A stretch of DNA of 64,000 bases from Sinomonas atrocyanea. GTDB taxonomy: Bacteria; Actinomycetota; Actinomycetes; Actinomycetales; Micrococcaceae. The notes beneath the pieces are model-generated. The model was not told the origin of the DNA and ran no database searches. It was given only the letters and a program-made list of their open reading frames with translations. The position numbers and the translations under genes are program-made. Below, piece by piece: positions 33,501 to 42,946 of the stretch (the stretch's first letter is position 1; each line of letters opens with the position of its first letter). The stretch lies in NCBI RefSeq assembly GCF_030811715.1, contig NZ_JAUSRH010000005.1:186001-250000 (forward strand), given 5' to 3'.

Positions 33501-34115
33501 TCAGTGCCGGGCGCCGAGCCGGGACCGCAGCCCCTCGATCAGCACATCGAGCCCGAACTCGAACGCGTCCTCCGCGCGCTGCGCCGGGGCCGGGGCGTGG
33601 CTCAGGGCGCGGGTGAGCGTCGGGTATCCCTCCCCCGGAGGCGCCCACACGACGTCGGGCGCGGCCATGTCCAGCGCGGCGCCGATGGCGAACGCGTCGA
33701 TCGTCGAGATCGCGGCGAGCACCTCGCTCCCCGCGAAGCCGGCCCGCTCGAGCGTGAGCGCGATGTCCTCGTAGAGGCCGAGGACGAGGTCGTCCTGGAT
33801 GGTCTGCTGGACGAGGAGCGGCGCGAGCCGCGGGTGGCGGGCGAAGCCGTCGCGGTAGGCGCGCACGAGCGAGCGCAGCGCGTCATCCCAAGGGAGGCCC
33901 CCGACCACGCCGCGTGGAGCCGTCTCGATGATGCGCCGGCGCATGCGCTCGACGATCTCGTCCCGCCCCTTCACATGGTGGTAGATCGAGGACTGTGTCA
34001 CGCCGATCCGCTTCGCGACCCGGGGGAGGCTGAAGTCGCCGCTCTCGTCCACGAGGTCGAGCGCTGCGTCCGTGACGGCGTCGACCGTGATGAGGGGCTC
34101 GGAAGGGCGGGCCAT
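33501..34115 (-). CDS. TetR family transcriptional regulator
   Basis: The 204-residue protein has the TetR helix-turn-helix near its start (VTDAALDLVDESGDFSLPRV, then KRIGVTQSSIYHHVKGRDEI) and an all-helical ligand domain of the TetR_C type. ATG 34115 has GGGGAG seven bases upstream. It is divergent from the APC permease gene with a 21-bp pseudo-palindrome between them, so it likely represses the permease/amidohydrolase operon and responds to its substrate. Confidence 0.85.
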   Translation of the reverse strand: MARPSEPLITVDAVTDAALDLVDESGDFSLPRVAKRIGVTQSSIYHHVKGRDEIVERMRRRIIETAPRGVVGGLPWDDALRSLVRAYRDGFARHPRLAPLLVQQTIQDDLVLGLYEDIALTLERAGFAGSEVLAAISTIDAFAIGAALDMAAPDVVWAPPGEGYPTLTRALSHAPAPAQRAEDAFEFGLDVLIEGLRSRLGARH

Positions 34116-34204
34116 GTTCGTCTCCCCTCGACCGGTGGACTGGGATCCGCCGCGCTGTCAGGCGGCTCCTCCCGACCCTACCGCGTCTCACTCAGACCTC
34201 CCCC

Positions 34205-34253
34205 TTGTGCTCCCGATCACAGCCGTGCATACTAACCGAAAGCCTTTCGATTA
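34205..34253 (+). promoter_or_regulatory. Permease promoter with 21-bp TetR-type operator
   Basis: TTGTGC (34205-34210) and CATACT (34228-34233) are 17 bases apart. Directly downstream TAACCGAAAG (34233-34242), a central C and CTTTCGATTA (34244-34253) form a dyad with 9 of 10 pairs matching, over the probable transcription start. The position fits repression by the divergent TetR protein. Confidence 0.55.
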
Positions 34254-34307
34254 AGGCTTCCGAGATCTCGCCGTCCCCCCTTCGTCCCAGCCCCCCAAGG
34301 ACTTCCC

Positions 34308-35780
34308 ATGGCCCAGACCGAGACCACCCCCGGCACGCCGCCGGCCGCCGGCGCCCCTCCCGGCGACGGACTCAAGCGCAACGCGATCGGCACGTTCGGG
34401 ATCGCCTTCCTCGTCATCTCCGCCGCCGCGCCCCTGACGGTGATGGCCGGCGTCGCCCCCGTCGCGATCGACCGCGGGGGCATCGGCGCCCCCGTCGGCT
34501 ACCTCGCAGCGGGAGTAGTCCTGGCCCTCTTCGCGATCGGCTTCATGGCGATGACGCGGCACGCGAAGGCCGCCGGCGGCTTCTACACCTACATCACCCT
34601 CGCCCTCGGCAAGACCGTCGGCCTCGCGGCGGCGATCGTCGCCGTCGTCTCCTACAACTGCCTCCAGGTCGGCGTCTACGGGCTCTTCGCCGTGCAGACG
34701 CAGGCGATGCTCTCCTTCGTGTTCGGCCTCGACGTGCCCTGGCCCGTCGTCGCCTTCGCGGCGATCGCGGCCGTCTGGTTCCTCGGCTACAGGGGAATCG
34801 ACGTCGGCGCCAAGGTCCTCGCGGTCCTGCTCACCGCCGAGACGGCGATCCTCGCCGTCATGGGCATCGGGATCCTCGCCCGCGGTGGGGCCCAGGGCAT
34901 CACGGCGGGCTCGTTCGCCCCGCAGGCCATGTTCAGCCCCGGCGTGCTCGCCATCCTCGGCATCTGCTTCGCCGCGTTCATGGGCTTCGAGTCGACCGTC
35001 CTGTACCGCCGGGAGGCCCGCAACCCGGACCGTGCCGTCCCGCGCGCCACCTTCATCGCCGTCGGCTTCATGTCGGTGTTCTACGCCTTCATCGTCTGGA
35101 CCGTGGTGCAGGCGTACGGGGACGCGGGCGCCGTGGCCGCGGCGGACAGCCAGCAGCAGGGCATGTTCTTCGCGACCATCGCCCAGTACGTCGGCCCGTG
35201 GGCCGAGACGGCCATGTACATCCTCATCGTCACGAGCGTCTACGCGTCCCAGCTCGCGTTCCACAACGCGATCAACCGGTACGTCTACATGCTCGCCCAA
35301 GACGGCGTCCTCCCCGCCTTCCTCGGCCGCACGCACCACAGGCACCGGTCCCCGCACCGCGCAGGACAGGTCCAGACGCTGCTCGCCGCCGCCGTCATCG
35401 GCCTGTGCGCCGCCCTGGGCGCGGACCCCTACCAGCAGCTGCTCATCTGGGTGAACACCCCGGGGATCTTCGGGATCGTGGGGCTCCAGGGCCTCGTCGC
35501 GGTGGCCGCACTCGTGTACTTCCGCCGCCATCCCGAGGCCGCCCGGAGCCGGCTAACCGTACCCATCACGGCGGCGAGCGCCGTCCTGCTCTTCGCCGCG
35601 GTCGCGCTGATCGGCATCAACATCGAACTCCTCACGTTCGCCGACGCCCTGACCAACGCGGTGCTCATGTCGATCACTCCGGTGGTCTTCGTGGCGGGCC
35701 TGCTGCTCGCCCGCTGGCTGCGCCGCGCCCGCCCGTCCGCCTACGAGCGCATTGGAAGCACCGAAGCCCATGAATCCTGA
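34308..35780 (+). CDS. APC superfamily permease
   Basis: The 490-residue protein has about twelve hydrophobic segments with the APC start signature IAFLVISAAAPLTVMAGVAP and the TM6 region CFAAFMGFESTVLYRREARN followed by PDRAVPRA, which is typical of the putrescine/amino acid APC permeases of actinobacteria. ATG 34308 has AAGGA six bases upstream. The 3' end overlaps the amidohydrolase start by 11 bases, so the imported amine or amino-acid-like compound may be the hydrolase substrate. Confidence 0.87.
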   Translation: MAQTETTPGTPPAAGAPPGDGLKRNAIGTFGIAFLVISAAAPLTVMAGVAPVAIDRGGIGAPVGYLAAGVVLALFAIGFMAMTRHAKAAGGFYTYITLALGKTVGLAAAIVAVVSYNCLQVGVYGLFAVQTQAMLSFVFGLDVPWPVVAFAAIAAVWFLGYRGIDVGAKVLAVLLTAETAILAVMGIGILARGGAQGITAGSFAPQAMFSPGVLAILGICFAAFMGFESTVLYRREARNPDRAVPRATFIAVGFMSVFYAFIVWTVVQAYGDAGAVAAADSQQQGMFFATIAQYVGPWAETAMYILIVTSVYASQLAFHNAINRYVYMLAQDGVLPAFLGRTHHRHRSPHRAGQVQTLLAAAVIGLCAALGADPYQQLLIWVNTPGIFGIVGLQGLVAVAALVYFRRHPEAARSRLTVPITAASAVLLFAAVALIGINIELLTFADALTNAVLMSITPVVFVAGLLLARWLRRARPSAYERIGSTEAHES

Positions 35781-37392
35781 GCTCATCATCCTCTCCGACA
35801 CCGTCCACACCCTCGACCCCGCGCACCCGGCGCCCGCCCAGGCTGTTGCCGTGAGCGGTGGCCGCATCGCCGCCGTCGGGACGCGCGACGACGCCGCCCG
35901 CTGGGCCGGCCCCGCCACCGAGACCCTCGACCTCGGCTCGGCCACGGTCGTCCCGGGCCTCGTGGACGGGCACGTGCACCCGGTGTTCGGCCTCGACATC
36001 ACCGCAGGTGCCGACCTGAGCGGCGTGCAGGACCTCGACGAGGTCCGGCGCCTGCTCGCGGCCGAGGCGGCGCGGGTCGGCCCGGGCGAATGGGTCCAGG
36101 CGTGGGGGCTCGACCCGAACGCGTTCGACGGCGCACCGGTCACCTCCGCGGCGATCGAGGGCGTGCTCGGCGGACGCCCCGCGTTCGTCCGGCTCTTCGA
36201 CGGCCACTCGGCGCTGACGAGCTCGCGGGCCCTCGAGATGGCCGGCGTCGACGGGCCGCGGGCGTTCTTGGGCGGGTCCTCGGTCGTGTGCGACGCCGGT
36301 GGGCGCCCCACGGGGCTGCTGCTCGAGTTCCCCGCGTGCGAGCTCGTCGCCCGGTGCCTCCCGGCGGTGACCTTCGAGGAGCGGCGCGACCGCCTGGCCG
36401 CCGTCCTCGACGGATTCGCCGCCGCTGGCCTCACGGGGGTGCACGTCATGGACCACTCGGACGAGTCGGCGGCGCTGTATCGGGCGCTCGAGGAGCGCGG
36501 TGAGCTCCCCGTCCGCCTGCGCTGCGCGCCATGGTGCCAGCCCGGCACCGGACCCGAGGACTGGGCTCGGCTCGCAGCCCGGATCGGCACCGGCGGGCGC
36601 CGCTGGGAGGTCGCCGGCATCAAGCTCTTCATCGACGGCACCATCGACAACGGCACGGCCTGGCTGCACGAGCCGGACACGTGTGGCGAGTCGACCTCGG
36701 CCTATTGGCCCGCCCCCGCCGACTACGCCCGCGCCGTGACGTTCTTCGCCGAGCGCGGGATCCCGACCGCGACCCATGCGATCGGCGACGCCGGTGTGGG
36801 CTACGTGCTCGACGCCCTGCTCGCCCTCGACCCTGCGGCCCGGGCCCGGGCCGTGCACAGGATCGAGCATCTCGAGACGGTGCCGGACACGGTGGTGGAG
36901 CGCTTCGTCGGCTCCGGCGTCGTCGCCTCGATGCAGCCCAGCCACTGCACGCTCTACTCCCGGGCCGACCAGAGCGACAACTGGAGCATGCGCCTGGGCC
37001 CGGTCCGCGCCGGGCGGGCGTGGCGGTGCCGCGACCTCCGCGACCTCGGGACGACCCTGGTGCTCGGCTCGGACTGGCCGATCGCGCCGTTCCCCCCGCT
37101 GCCGATCATCGCGGACGCCCAGCTGCGGCGCAGGGCCGGAACGCGGGAGGAGCCGATCGCGCCGGACCAGGCCCTCACGGCCCGCCAGGCACTGGAGGGG
37201 TACACCTCCCATGCGGCGCGGGCGGCGGGGCTGTGGACCGAATCCGGGTCGATCACGCCCCGGAAGCGGGCCGACTTCACCTTCCTCGAACTGGACCCGC
37301 TCGCGGCGGGGCCGGACGAGCTCGCCCGGTCGGCCGTGCTCGGGACCGCGGTCGACGGCGAGGTGCGCCTGCGGGACCCCGCGAGCGTGTGA
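35770..37392 (+). CDS. YtcJ-like amidohydrolase
   Basis: The 540-residue protein is an amidohydrolase_3 (YtcJ/AepA-like) enzyme: GLVDGHVHPVFGLD carries the HxH pair, KLFIDGTIDNGTAWLH the Lys/Asp region, THAIGDAGVGYVLDAL and HRIEHLET the remaining His ligands, and GSDWPIAPFPPL the catalytic Asp. Members hydrolyse N-acyl or amide bonds of varied substrates. ATG 35770 overlaps the permease gene, making this a transport-plus-hydrolysis pair under the TetR-type operator. Substrate unknown. Confidence 0.85.
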   Translation: MNPELIILSDTVHTLDPAHPAPAQAVAVSGGRIAAVGTRDDAARWAGPATETLDLGSATVVPGLVDGHVHPVFGLDITAGADLSGVQDLDEVRRLLAAEAARVGPGEWVQAWGLDPNAFDGAPVTSAAIEGVLGGRPAFVRLFDGHSALTSSRALEMAGVDGPRAFLGGSSVVCDAGGRPTGLLLEFPACELVARCLPAVTFEERRDRLAAVLDGFAAAGLTGVHVMDHSDESAALYRALEERGELPVRLRCAPWCQPGTGPEDWARLAARIGTGGRRWEVAGIKLFIDGTIDNGTAWLHEPDTCGESTSAYWPAPADYARAVTFFAERGIPTATHAIGDAGVGYVLDALLALDPAARARAVHRIEHLETVPDTVVERFVGSGVVASMQPSHCTLYSRADQSDNWSMRLGPVRAGRAWRCRDLRDLGTTLVLGSDWPIAPFPPLPIIADAQLRRRAGTREEPIAPDQALTARQALEGYTSHAARAAGLWTESGSITPRKRADFTFLELDPLAAGPDELARSAVLGTAVDGEVRLRDPASV

Positions 37393-37413
37393 CTCCCGGG
37401 GGTCCCCGGGAGT
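37392..37413 (+). terminator. 10-bp hairpin after the amidohydrolase gene
   Basis: ACTCCCGGGG (37392-37401) and CCCCGGGAGT (37404-37413) are perfect arms beginning at the stop codon of the amidohydrolase gene. The nominal loop is only two bases, so the real stem is probably eight or nine pairs. It may end the permease operon. Confidence 0.45.
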
Positions 37414-37483
37414 CTCCCCGGGTGCTAGCATCCCCAGCATTCCGAAAGCCGCATGCTCGTTCCGACCCTCCAGGAGGCCCGCG

Positions 37484-38089
37484 GTGCCGAACACCACTTG
37501 CCACATGTCGATCTCGTTGGACGGCTTCGTCGCCGGGCCGGACCAGAGCCGCGAGAACCCTCTGGGGCGGCGGGGCCAGGAGCTGCACGCCTGGCACATG
37601 GGCGACCCGCGGGCCAACGACGCCGACAGGGCCGCGGCCGGGTGGCTCATGCGACCGCGGGGCGCGTACGTGATGGGCCGGAACATGTTCGGCCCGGTCC
37701 GCGGAGAGTGGGACGAGGACTGGACCGGCTGGTGGGGCCCCGAACCGCCGTACCACGCGCCGGTGTTCGTGCTCACCCACCATGCGCACGACCCGATCGA
37801 GATGGAGGGCGGGACGACCTTCCACTTCGTCACCGACGGCTTCGACGCAGCCTACGCCGCGGCGCGCGAGGCCGCCGGGGACAAGGGCGTGGACATCGCC
37901 GGCGGCGCCTCGACGGTCCGCCAGGCCCTGGCGGCCGGCGTGATCGACGAGCTCACCCTCGACATTGCCCCGGTCCTGCTCGGCTCCGGTGAGCGCATCT
38001 TCGACGGGTCCCAGTCTTTCGGCTTCGAGCCCGTCGAGGTGCTGCACTCGCCGCTGGCCACCCACATCCGCTACCGCCGGCCCAGCTGA
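37484..38089 (+). CDS. Dihydrofolate reductase family protein (RibD C-terminal type)
   Basis: The 201-residue protein has the RibD_C/DHFR-like fold: MSISLDGFVAGPDQS near the N-terminus, GAYVMGRNMFGP, the nucleotide motif DIAGGASTVRQALAAG and a C-terminal DELTLDIAPVLLGSGERIFDG. Such stand-alone proteins are common in actinobacteria and are NADPH-dependent reductases of unknown substrate, distinct from housekeeping FolA. GTG 37484 has AGGAGG six bases upstream. It stands 91 bases after the amidohydrolase gene behind a hairpin, so it is probably its own transcript. Confidence 0.85.
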   Translation: MPNTTCHMSISLDGFVAGPDQSRENPLGRRGQELHAWHMGDPRANDADRAAAGWLMRPRGAYVMGRNMFGPVRGEWDEDWTGWWGPEPPYHAPVFVLTHHAHDPIEMEGGTTFHFVTDGFDAAYAAAREAAGDKGVDIAGGASTVRQALAAGVIDELTLDIAPVLLGSGERIFDGSQSFGFEPVEVLHSPLATHIRYRRPS

Positions 38090-38104
38090 CCCCGCCGCAG
38101 GGGG

Positions 38105-39493
38105 CTAGCGGTTTTCCAGGAGCGATTCGACCTGATACGGGTCCAGGAGGCCTGCTGCGATGGCGAGGTCGCCGACGCTCTGCCCCGTGGTGAGGGCCTG
38201 GTGGGCGAGTTGGGCGGAAGCCTCGTAGCCGAGCAGGGGCAGGAACGCCGTGGCCTGCGCGGTGGAGGTCCGGGTGCGGGAGCGCAGCTGGGCCTCGTTT
38301 GCCTCGATGCCCTCCACGCACAGCCGCCTGAGGACGGCGCAGCCGTTGCCGAGCCACTGGACGGATTGGAGGAGGGCGTGGGCGATGGCCGGCTCGAAGG
38401 CGTTGAGCTGGAGCTGGCCGTTTTCGGCGGCCATGGTGACGGTGGTGTCGGCGCCTGCCACGAAGAAGGCGATCTGGTTCATCACCTCGGGCATCACGGG
38501 GTTGACCTTGCCCGGCATGATGGACGATCCCGCCTGGCGCGGGGGGAGGGTGATCTCCGACAGTCCGGCCTGAGGTCCGCTGGCGAGCAGGCGCAGATCG
38601 CTGGAGATTTTGGAGAGCTTGATCGCGGTGCGCTTCAGGGCTCCGGAGAAGGTCATGAAGGCCCCGGTGTCCCAGGTCGCCTCGACGAAGTCCTGCGAGC
38701 GGACGAGGCGGATCCCGGCCGACTCCGAGAGCCGCTGGAGGACTTCTGCCGGGTAGCGGGGGTCGGCGGTGATGCCGGTACCGATGGCGGTGGCACCGAG
38801 GCTGCACTCGCGCAGCAGGTCCGAGGCATCGCGGAGCCGGAGGATGTCCTCTCTGATGGTCACGGCGAAGGCGGTGAACTCCTGGCCGAGTGTCATCGGG
38901 ACGGCGTCCTGGAGCTGGGTGCGGCCGATCTTCGGGATGGATGCGAAGTCCCTGCCCTTGGCGGCGAAGGCCGCGGCGAGGCCCTCGAGCTGGGCGGTGA
39001 GGTCCTCGAGGGCGAAGAGCAGGGCCAGTCGGGCGGCGGTGGGGTAGACGTCGTTGGTCGACTGGCACCGGTTCACGTGCGCGATCGGGTCGAGGACCTC
39101 GTAGGAGCCGGGCGCATGGCCCAGGCCAAGGAGTGCGAGGTTGGCGATGACCTCGTTGGCGTTCATGTTCGTCGAGGTCCCGGCCCCGCCCTGGACGACG
39201 TCGACGGGGAAGGCGTCGTAGGCCTCGCCGCGCAGGATGGTGTCGCAGGCCGCCGCGATGGCTGCGCCGACGCGGGCCGGGATGAGGCCGAGGTCGGTGT
39301 TCGTGAGGGCGGCGGCCTTCTTCACGTGGGCGAGGGCGTGCACGAGGTGGCGGTGGCGCCCCACGGGAAGGCCGCTGATCGGGAAGTTCTCCAGGGCGCG
39401 CTGGGTGTGGATGCCCCAGAGCGCGTCCCGGGGCACGGACAGGGTGCCGAGGCTGTCGCGTTCGAGCCTGGACCCAGGGATCTCTGTGGTCAT
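38105..39493 (-). CDS. aspA: Aspartate ammonia-lyase
   Basis: The 462-residue protein is an aspartase/fumarase superfamily member. The signature loop reads [15 protein letters not shown], as in aspartases; fumarase C has [15 protein letters not shown]. Other conserved parts are [16 protein letters not shown] and [14 protein letters not shown]. It converts L-aspartate to fumarate and ammonia. Its start overlaps the aldehyde dehydrogenase stop by four bases, and the operon begins with homoserine dehydrogenase, so here it most likely completes a catabolic route from homoserine through aspartate to fumarate. The convergent DHFR-family gene ends 16 bases away. Confidence 0.88.
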   Translation of the reverse strand: MTTEIPGSRLERDSLGTLSVPRDALWGIHTQRALENFPISGLPVGRHRHLVHALAHVKKAAALTNTDLGLIPARVGAAIAAACDTILRGEAYDAFPVDVVQGGAGTSTNMNANEVIANLALLGLGHAPGSYEVLDPIAHVNRCQSTNDVYPTAARLALLFALEDLTAQLEGLAAAFAAKGRDFASIPKIGRTQLQDAVPMTLGQEFTAFAVTIREDILRLRDASDLLRECSLGATAIGTGITADPRYPAEVLQRLSESAGIRLVRSQDFVEATWDTGAFMTFSGALKRTAIKLSKISSDLRLLASGPQAGLSEITLPPRQAGSSIMPGKVNPVMPEVMNQIAFFVAGADTTVTMAAENGQLQLNAFEPAIAHALLQSVQWLGNGCAVLRRLCVEGIEANEAQLRSRTRTSTAQATAFLPLLGYEASAQLAHQALTTGQSVGDLAIAAGLLDPYQVESLLENR

Positions 39494-40905
39494 GAGGAGA
39501 TCGCCACCACCTTGGGCTGGGTCATGTCCTCGTAGGCGAAGCGGACGCCCTCGCGGCCCATGCTGCCGTACTTGGATCCGCCGAAGGGCATCGCATCGAA
39601 CCTGTAGTCGGAGGAGTCGTTGATCATGACGCCGCCGGCGTCGATGGCCCGCGCGGCGCGGAGGGCGCGGTCCAGGTCACGGGTGAAGAGGCCGGCCTGG
39701 AGGGCGTACTCGCAGTCGTTGGCCGCCTGGATTGCCTCCTCCTCGGTCGCGAAGGGCTCGAGGAGGACGATGGGGGCAAAGGCCTCCTCGCTCCAGAGGG
39801 CGCAGTGGTGGGGGACGTCGGTGAGGACCGCGGGCGTCAGGACGGGCCCGTGCAGCTCACCGCCGGCGAGGAGGGCCGCGCCGGCGGCCACGGCGTCGTC
39901 GATCCTCCGCTTTGCGGCTGCCGCGGAGGCGGTGCTGATCATCGGGCCGACATCGGTTGCCATGCTGTCGGGGTTGCCGACGACGAGGGCCTCGGTGGCG
40001 GCCACGAAGGCCTGCCTGAAGTCCTCGTAGACATGCTCCTGGATAAGGATCCGCTGGGTTCCGATGCAGTTCTGCCCGGCGGCCCAGAAGGCGCCAGAGA
40101 CGCAGGAGGCGACGGCGGCGTCGAGGTCGGCGTCGTCGAAGACGATCACCGGGGCGTTCCCGCCCAGTTCCATGGCGAGCCGCTTGATGCCGGCGTTCGC
40201 TGCGATGGCCCGGCCGGTGGCGAAGCCGCCGGTGAAGGAGACCATCCGCACCAGCCGGGACGAGATGATCGTCTGGGCCACGTTCCGGTCGCCGAGGACG
40301 ACCGTGATGACCTCGGCGGGGAGGCCTGCCTCCACGAGGAGGTCCACGAGCATCAGCGCGGTCAGGGGGGTGAGCTGGGAGGGCTTGAGGATCACGGGGT
40401 TGCCGCCCGCGATGGCCGGACCCAGCTTGTGGGCCACGAGGTTGAGCGGGTCGTTGTAGGGGGTGATGGCGGCGATCAGTCCCAGCGGTTCGCGGGTGAA
40501 CCAGCCGTGACGGTTCTCGGAGCCTGCGAACGCGTCGAACGGGATCACTTCCCCGTGGCTGCGCCGGGCCTCGGCCGCGGAGAGGCGGAGGGTGTTGACC
40601 GCACGGGCGACTTCCTTCCGCGCCTGGCGGAGGGTCTTGCCGGCCTCGGAGACGATGAGCCCGGCAGCCTTCTCCGCTCGTGCTTCGAGGAGCTCGGCAG
40701 CCTTGTCGAGGATCCGGCCGCGCTCGTGCCGGGGCAGGGCCGCGGCCGTCCCGGCGGCAGCGGCGGCGTGCTCGACCTCCATGAGCGCCTCCGCGGGGGT
40801 GCGCTGGGCAAGCGAGGCGAGCAGGGCCCCGGTGTACTTGTCGGTGACCCGCAGCTCGGCGGTCGAGGAGGTGGCAACGGCATCGAGGGTCATGGGCTCA
40901 GGCAT
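39490..40905 (-). CDS. Aldehyde dehydrogenase, probably aspartate-semialdehyde oxidising
   Basis: The 471-residue NAD(P)-dependent aldehyde dehydrogenase has ITPYNDPLN (Asn151), [17 protein letters not shown] (Glu246) and [10 protein letters not shown] (Cys280), a complete catalytic set. It is related to the succinate-semialdehyde and lactaldehyde dehydrogenases, not to the phosphorylating biosynthetic Asd. Between homoserine dehydrogenase and aspartase, with eight-base and four-base overlaps, the expected substrate is aspartate 4-semialdehyde, oxidised to aspartate. This is inference from context. ATG 40905 has GAAGGGG seven bases upstream; Met 40893 is an alternative. Confidence 0.85.
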   Translation of the reverse strand: MPEPMTLDAVATSSTAELRVTDKYTGALLASLAQRTPAEALMEVEHAAAAAGTAAALPRHERGRILDKAAELLEARAEKAAGLIVSEAGKTLRQARKEVARAVNTLRLSAAEARRSHGEVIPFDAFAGSENRHGWFTREPLGLIAAITPYNDPLNLVAHKLGPAIAGGNPVILKPSQLTPLTALMLVDLLVEAGLPAEVITVVLGDRNVAQTIISSRLVRMVSFTGGFATGRAIAANAGIKRLAMELGGNAPVIVFDDADLDAAVASCVSGAFWAAGQNCIGTQRILIQEHVYEDFRQAFVAATEALVVGNPDSMATDVGPMISTASAAAAKRRIDDAVAAGAALLAGGELHGPVLTPAVLTDVPHHCALWSEEAFAPIVLLEPFATEEEAIQAANDCEYALQAGLFTRDLDRALRAARAIDAGGVMINDSSDYRFDAMPFGGSKYGSMGREGVRFAYEDMTQPKVVAISS

Positions 40906-41944
40906 GGACGGACCCCTTCGTGGAAGCGTCGACGGCGATGATGTCGGACAGGAGGGCATAGGCGGTCTCGGTGCGGCCGGCGCCGGGCCCGGAGACGGTG
41001 ACGGGGCCCAGGAGGTCTGTGTCGAAGGCGACGGCATTGGTGGCGCCTGAGATGCCGGCCAGCGGGTGCCCGGCGGGCAGCGCGAGCGGGGAGACGGTGG
41101 CCTCGACGGAGCCGTCCTCGAGCCGGGTGGCCTGGCCGATGAGCTTCCAGCGCCTGCCCTCGCCGAGGGCGCGCACGACGTCGTCCGGGGTGATGTCCTG
41201 GATGCCCGTGGTCGTGACGTCTTCAGGCTTGAGGTCGGCACCGAGCACCTCGTTGGCGAGGATGGCGACCTTCAGGCGCACGTCGGAGCCGCCGATGTCC
41301 GCCGTAGGATCGGCTTCGGCGTAGCCGAGCTCCTGCGCGTCGGCGACGGCCTGGCCCAGGGAGAGGCCCGTCTCCATCTGCCCCAGGACGTAGTTGCTCG
41401 TGCCGTTCAGGATCCCCTGGACTCCCTTCACCTCAAGCCCTGCGAGCATCTGCCGGGCCAGGCGCAGCACCGGGGTGCCGCTCATGACCGCGCCCTCGAA
41501 TTCGAAGCGCACCCCATGCTTCCGGGCCAGCGACGAGAGCTCCTCGCCGTAGAGGGCGGCCGGGCCCTTGTTGGTGGTCACGACGTGCTTTCCAGCCTCG
41601 AGCGCCCAGCGCACATGGGACACGGCGGGCTCGCCGTCGACGGGGCTGGTGAACGTTGCCTCGACGACGATGTCGGCGGTGCTGTTCCGGATGACCTCCT
41701 CGTTCCGGGGCTCGGCGCTCCCGCCCGGCATGCCCTCGAAGGACGCGCCCCGCGGCAGCGCGAGGACATGGGCCAGATCGATGCCCTCGGCCTGCACGAG
41801 CGAGCCGAGGCCGAGGTCGGTGATCGCGACGACCTTCAGGTCGAAGCCGAGGGCCTCGAATCGGCCGCTGTGGTCGCGGATGAGCTCGGCGAGGGCTCGA
41901 TTGACGCCGCCGAACCCGATGAGGGCGAGGCTGTAGGTGGTCAC
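40898..41944 (-). CDS. hom: Homoserine dehydrogenase without ACT domain
   Basis: The 348-residue protein has the homoserine dehydrogenase fold: [16 protein letters not shown] nucleotide loop, [30 protein letters not shown] and [17 protein letters not shown] with the catalytic region [17 protein letters not shown]. Actinobacterial biosynthetic Hom is about 430 residues with a C-terminal ACT domain for threonine feedback; this one ends before that domain. Being first in an operon with an aldehyde dehydrogenase and aspartase, and without threonine biosynthesis genes, it probably runs in the oxidative direction, homoserine to aspartate semialdehyde. Confidence 0.87.
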   Translation of the reverse strand: MTTYSLALIGFGGVNRALAELIRDHSGRFEALGFDLKVVAITDLGLGSLVQAEGIDLAHVLALPRGASFEGMPGGSAEPRNEEVIRNSTADIVVEATFTSPVDGEPAVSHVRWALEAGKHVVTTNKGPAALYGEELSSLARKHGVRFEFEGAVMSGTPVLRLARQMLAGLEVKGVQGILNGTSNYVLGQMETGLSLGQAVADAQELGYAEADPTADIGGSDVRLKVAILANEVLGADLKPEDVTTTGIQDITPDDVVRALGEGRRWKLIGQATRLEDGSVEATVSPLALPAGHPLAGISGATNAVAFDTDLLGPVTVSGPGAGRTETAYALLSDIIAVDASTKGSVHA

Positions 41945-42011
41945 TGGGTCTCCTTCAGGTGTGGCCGGTTGAGGGTGCTTCCAGCCTCGCCTGCAGGAAT
42001 GTCAGCGTTCC

Positions 42012-42028
42012 ATGGGCCATCTGCCCAT
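42012..42028. promoter_or_regulatory. ATGGGC-N5-GCCCAT dyad upstream of the homoserine operon
   Basis: Perfect six-base arms (42012-42017 and 42023-42028) lie about 68 bases upstream of the homoserine dehydrogenase start in the 143-base gap after the IclR gene. This is a plausible operator for the adjacent IclR or AsnC regulator. No clear promoter hexamers are visible. Confidence 0.35.
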
Positions 42029-42087
42029 TCGGGATGTCGGAACGCCCAAAAGACCGCTCCCGACGAACAGGGCGCCCGATGTCCGGC

Positions 42088-42885
42088 TCAGGAGTGGATT
42101 CGGGGGCCGGGCGCGGGTGACTCCAGCAGCTCGCCCAGCGTCCGCGCGGCGGATTTCAAGGACTGGCGAATGGCCTCTTCCTGCGGTACCACGTCCTGCT
42201 GCCTTCCCAGGACTGCTATCGCTCCCCAGATACGGGAATGCGAGTCCCGAATGGGCGCGGCGTACTCAGTGATCCCGTGCTCGAACTCGTCGTGGGCGGC
42301 GGTCATCCCCTGAGGACGGTCGCGTTCGTTGGCAGCCACCAGTTCGTCTGCTGAGTGGGCAGCGTTGGGGCCACCGACCCCGATCAGCTCGTAGCCATCG
42401 AGCACCGAGAGGACGTCTTCGAGGCTGTGGTCGAGGAGAAGGGCGCGACCGGCGCCGGTGCACCAGCACGGCGTCACGAGACTCGCCGCCGCGGGGCGTT
42501 GCTCGGCGGCGGATTCAGTGCGCAGGGCACGCACGAGCACCCCGTCGAGCACGGACAGGCGAGCGCTCGCCCCGAACGCGACAGCGAGGCGTCGCAGGAT
42601 CGGCCGGCTCTGGGCGAGGACGCCGTGCGCCAGCGATGCCGGCAGGGCGAAGAATCCGCGGGACACGCGCAGGGTGGAGTCATCGCTGCGCTCGAGGAAG
42701 CCGCGGTCGCAGAGTTCCTGGCTCATCCTCGAGGCCTTGCTGCGCTCGATTCCGACTTCGTCAGCGAGCCTTGCGACGTTGAAGCCTGAGCGTCCGGACA
42801 TCTCACGGTGGAGGACCGTGTTGATGATCTGCAGTCCGGTCCTCAGTGAGGAAGCGCCCAGAGCCCTCGGAGGATGTGCCGTCAC
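42088..42885 (-). CDS. IclR-like transcriptional regulator
   Basis: The protein has an IclR-type winged helix (LRTGLQIINTVLHREMSG, then VARLADEVGIERSKASRMSQ) and an effector domain ending EYAAPIRDSHSRIWGAIAVL. I take GTG 42885 as the start (265 residues, usual IclR length), shortly after a TATATT that could be a -10. An ATG at 42984 would add 33 residues and overlap the AsnC gene by 38 bases; it cannot be excluded. It lies directly upstream of the homoserine dehydrogenase operon on the same strand, so it is the best candidate regulator of that operon. Confidence 0.75.
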   Translation of the reverse strand: MTAHPPRALGASSLRTGLQIINTVLHREMSGRSGFNVARLADEVGIERSKASRMSQELCDRGFLERSDDSTLRVSRGFFALPASLAHGVLAQSRPILRRLAVAFGASARLSVLDGVLVRALRTESAAEQRPAAASLVTPCWCTGAGRALLLDHSLEDVLSVLDGYELIGVGGPNAAHSADELVAANERDRPQGMTAAHDEFEHGITEYAAPIRDSHSRIWGAIAVLGRQQDVVPQEEAIRQSLKSAARTLGELLESPAPGPRIHS

Positions 42886-42946
42886 GTCTTCGAATATAGC
42901 GAGCAGGGAGGGCCCTACCGAGCATCGGCCCGCGGTGCGGACCCGC

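Noticed and set aside
38105-39493. Class II fumarase instead of aspartase
   Set aside because: The signature loop ends KVNPVMPE as in aspartases rather than KVNPTQCE of fumarase C, and the operon context fits aspartate.
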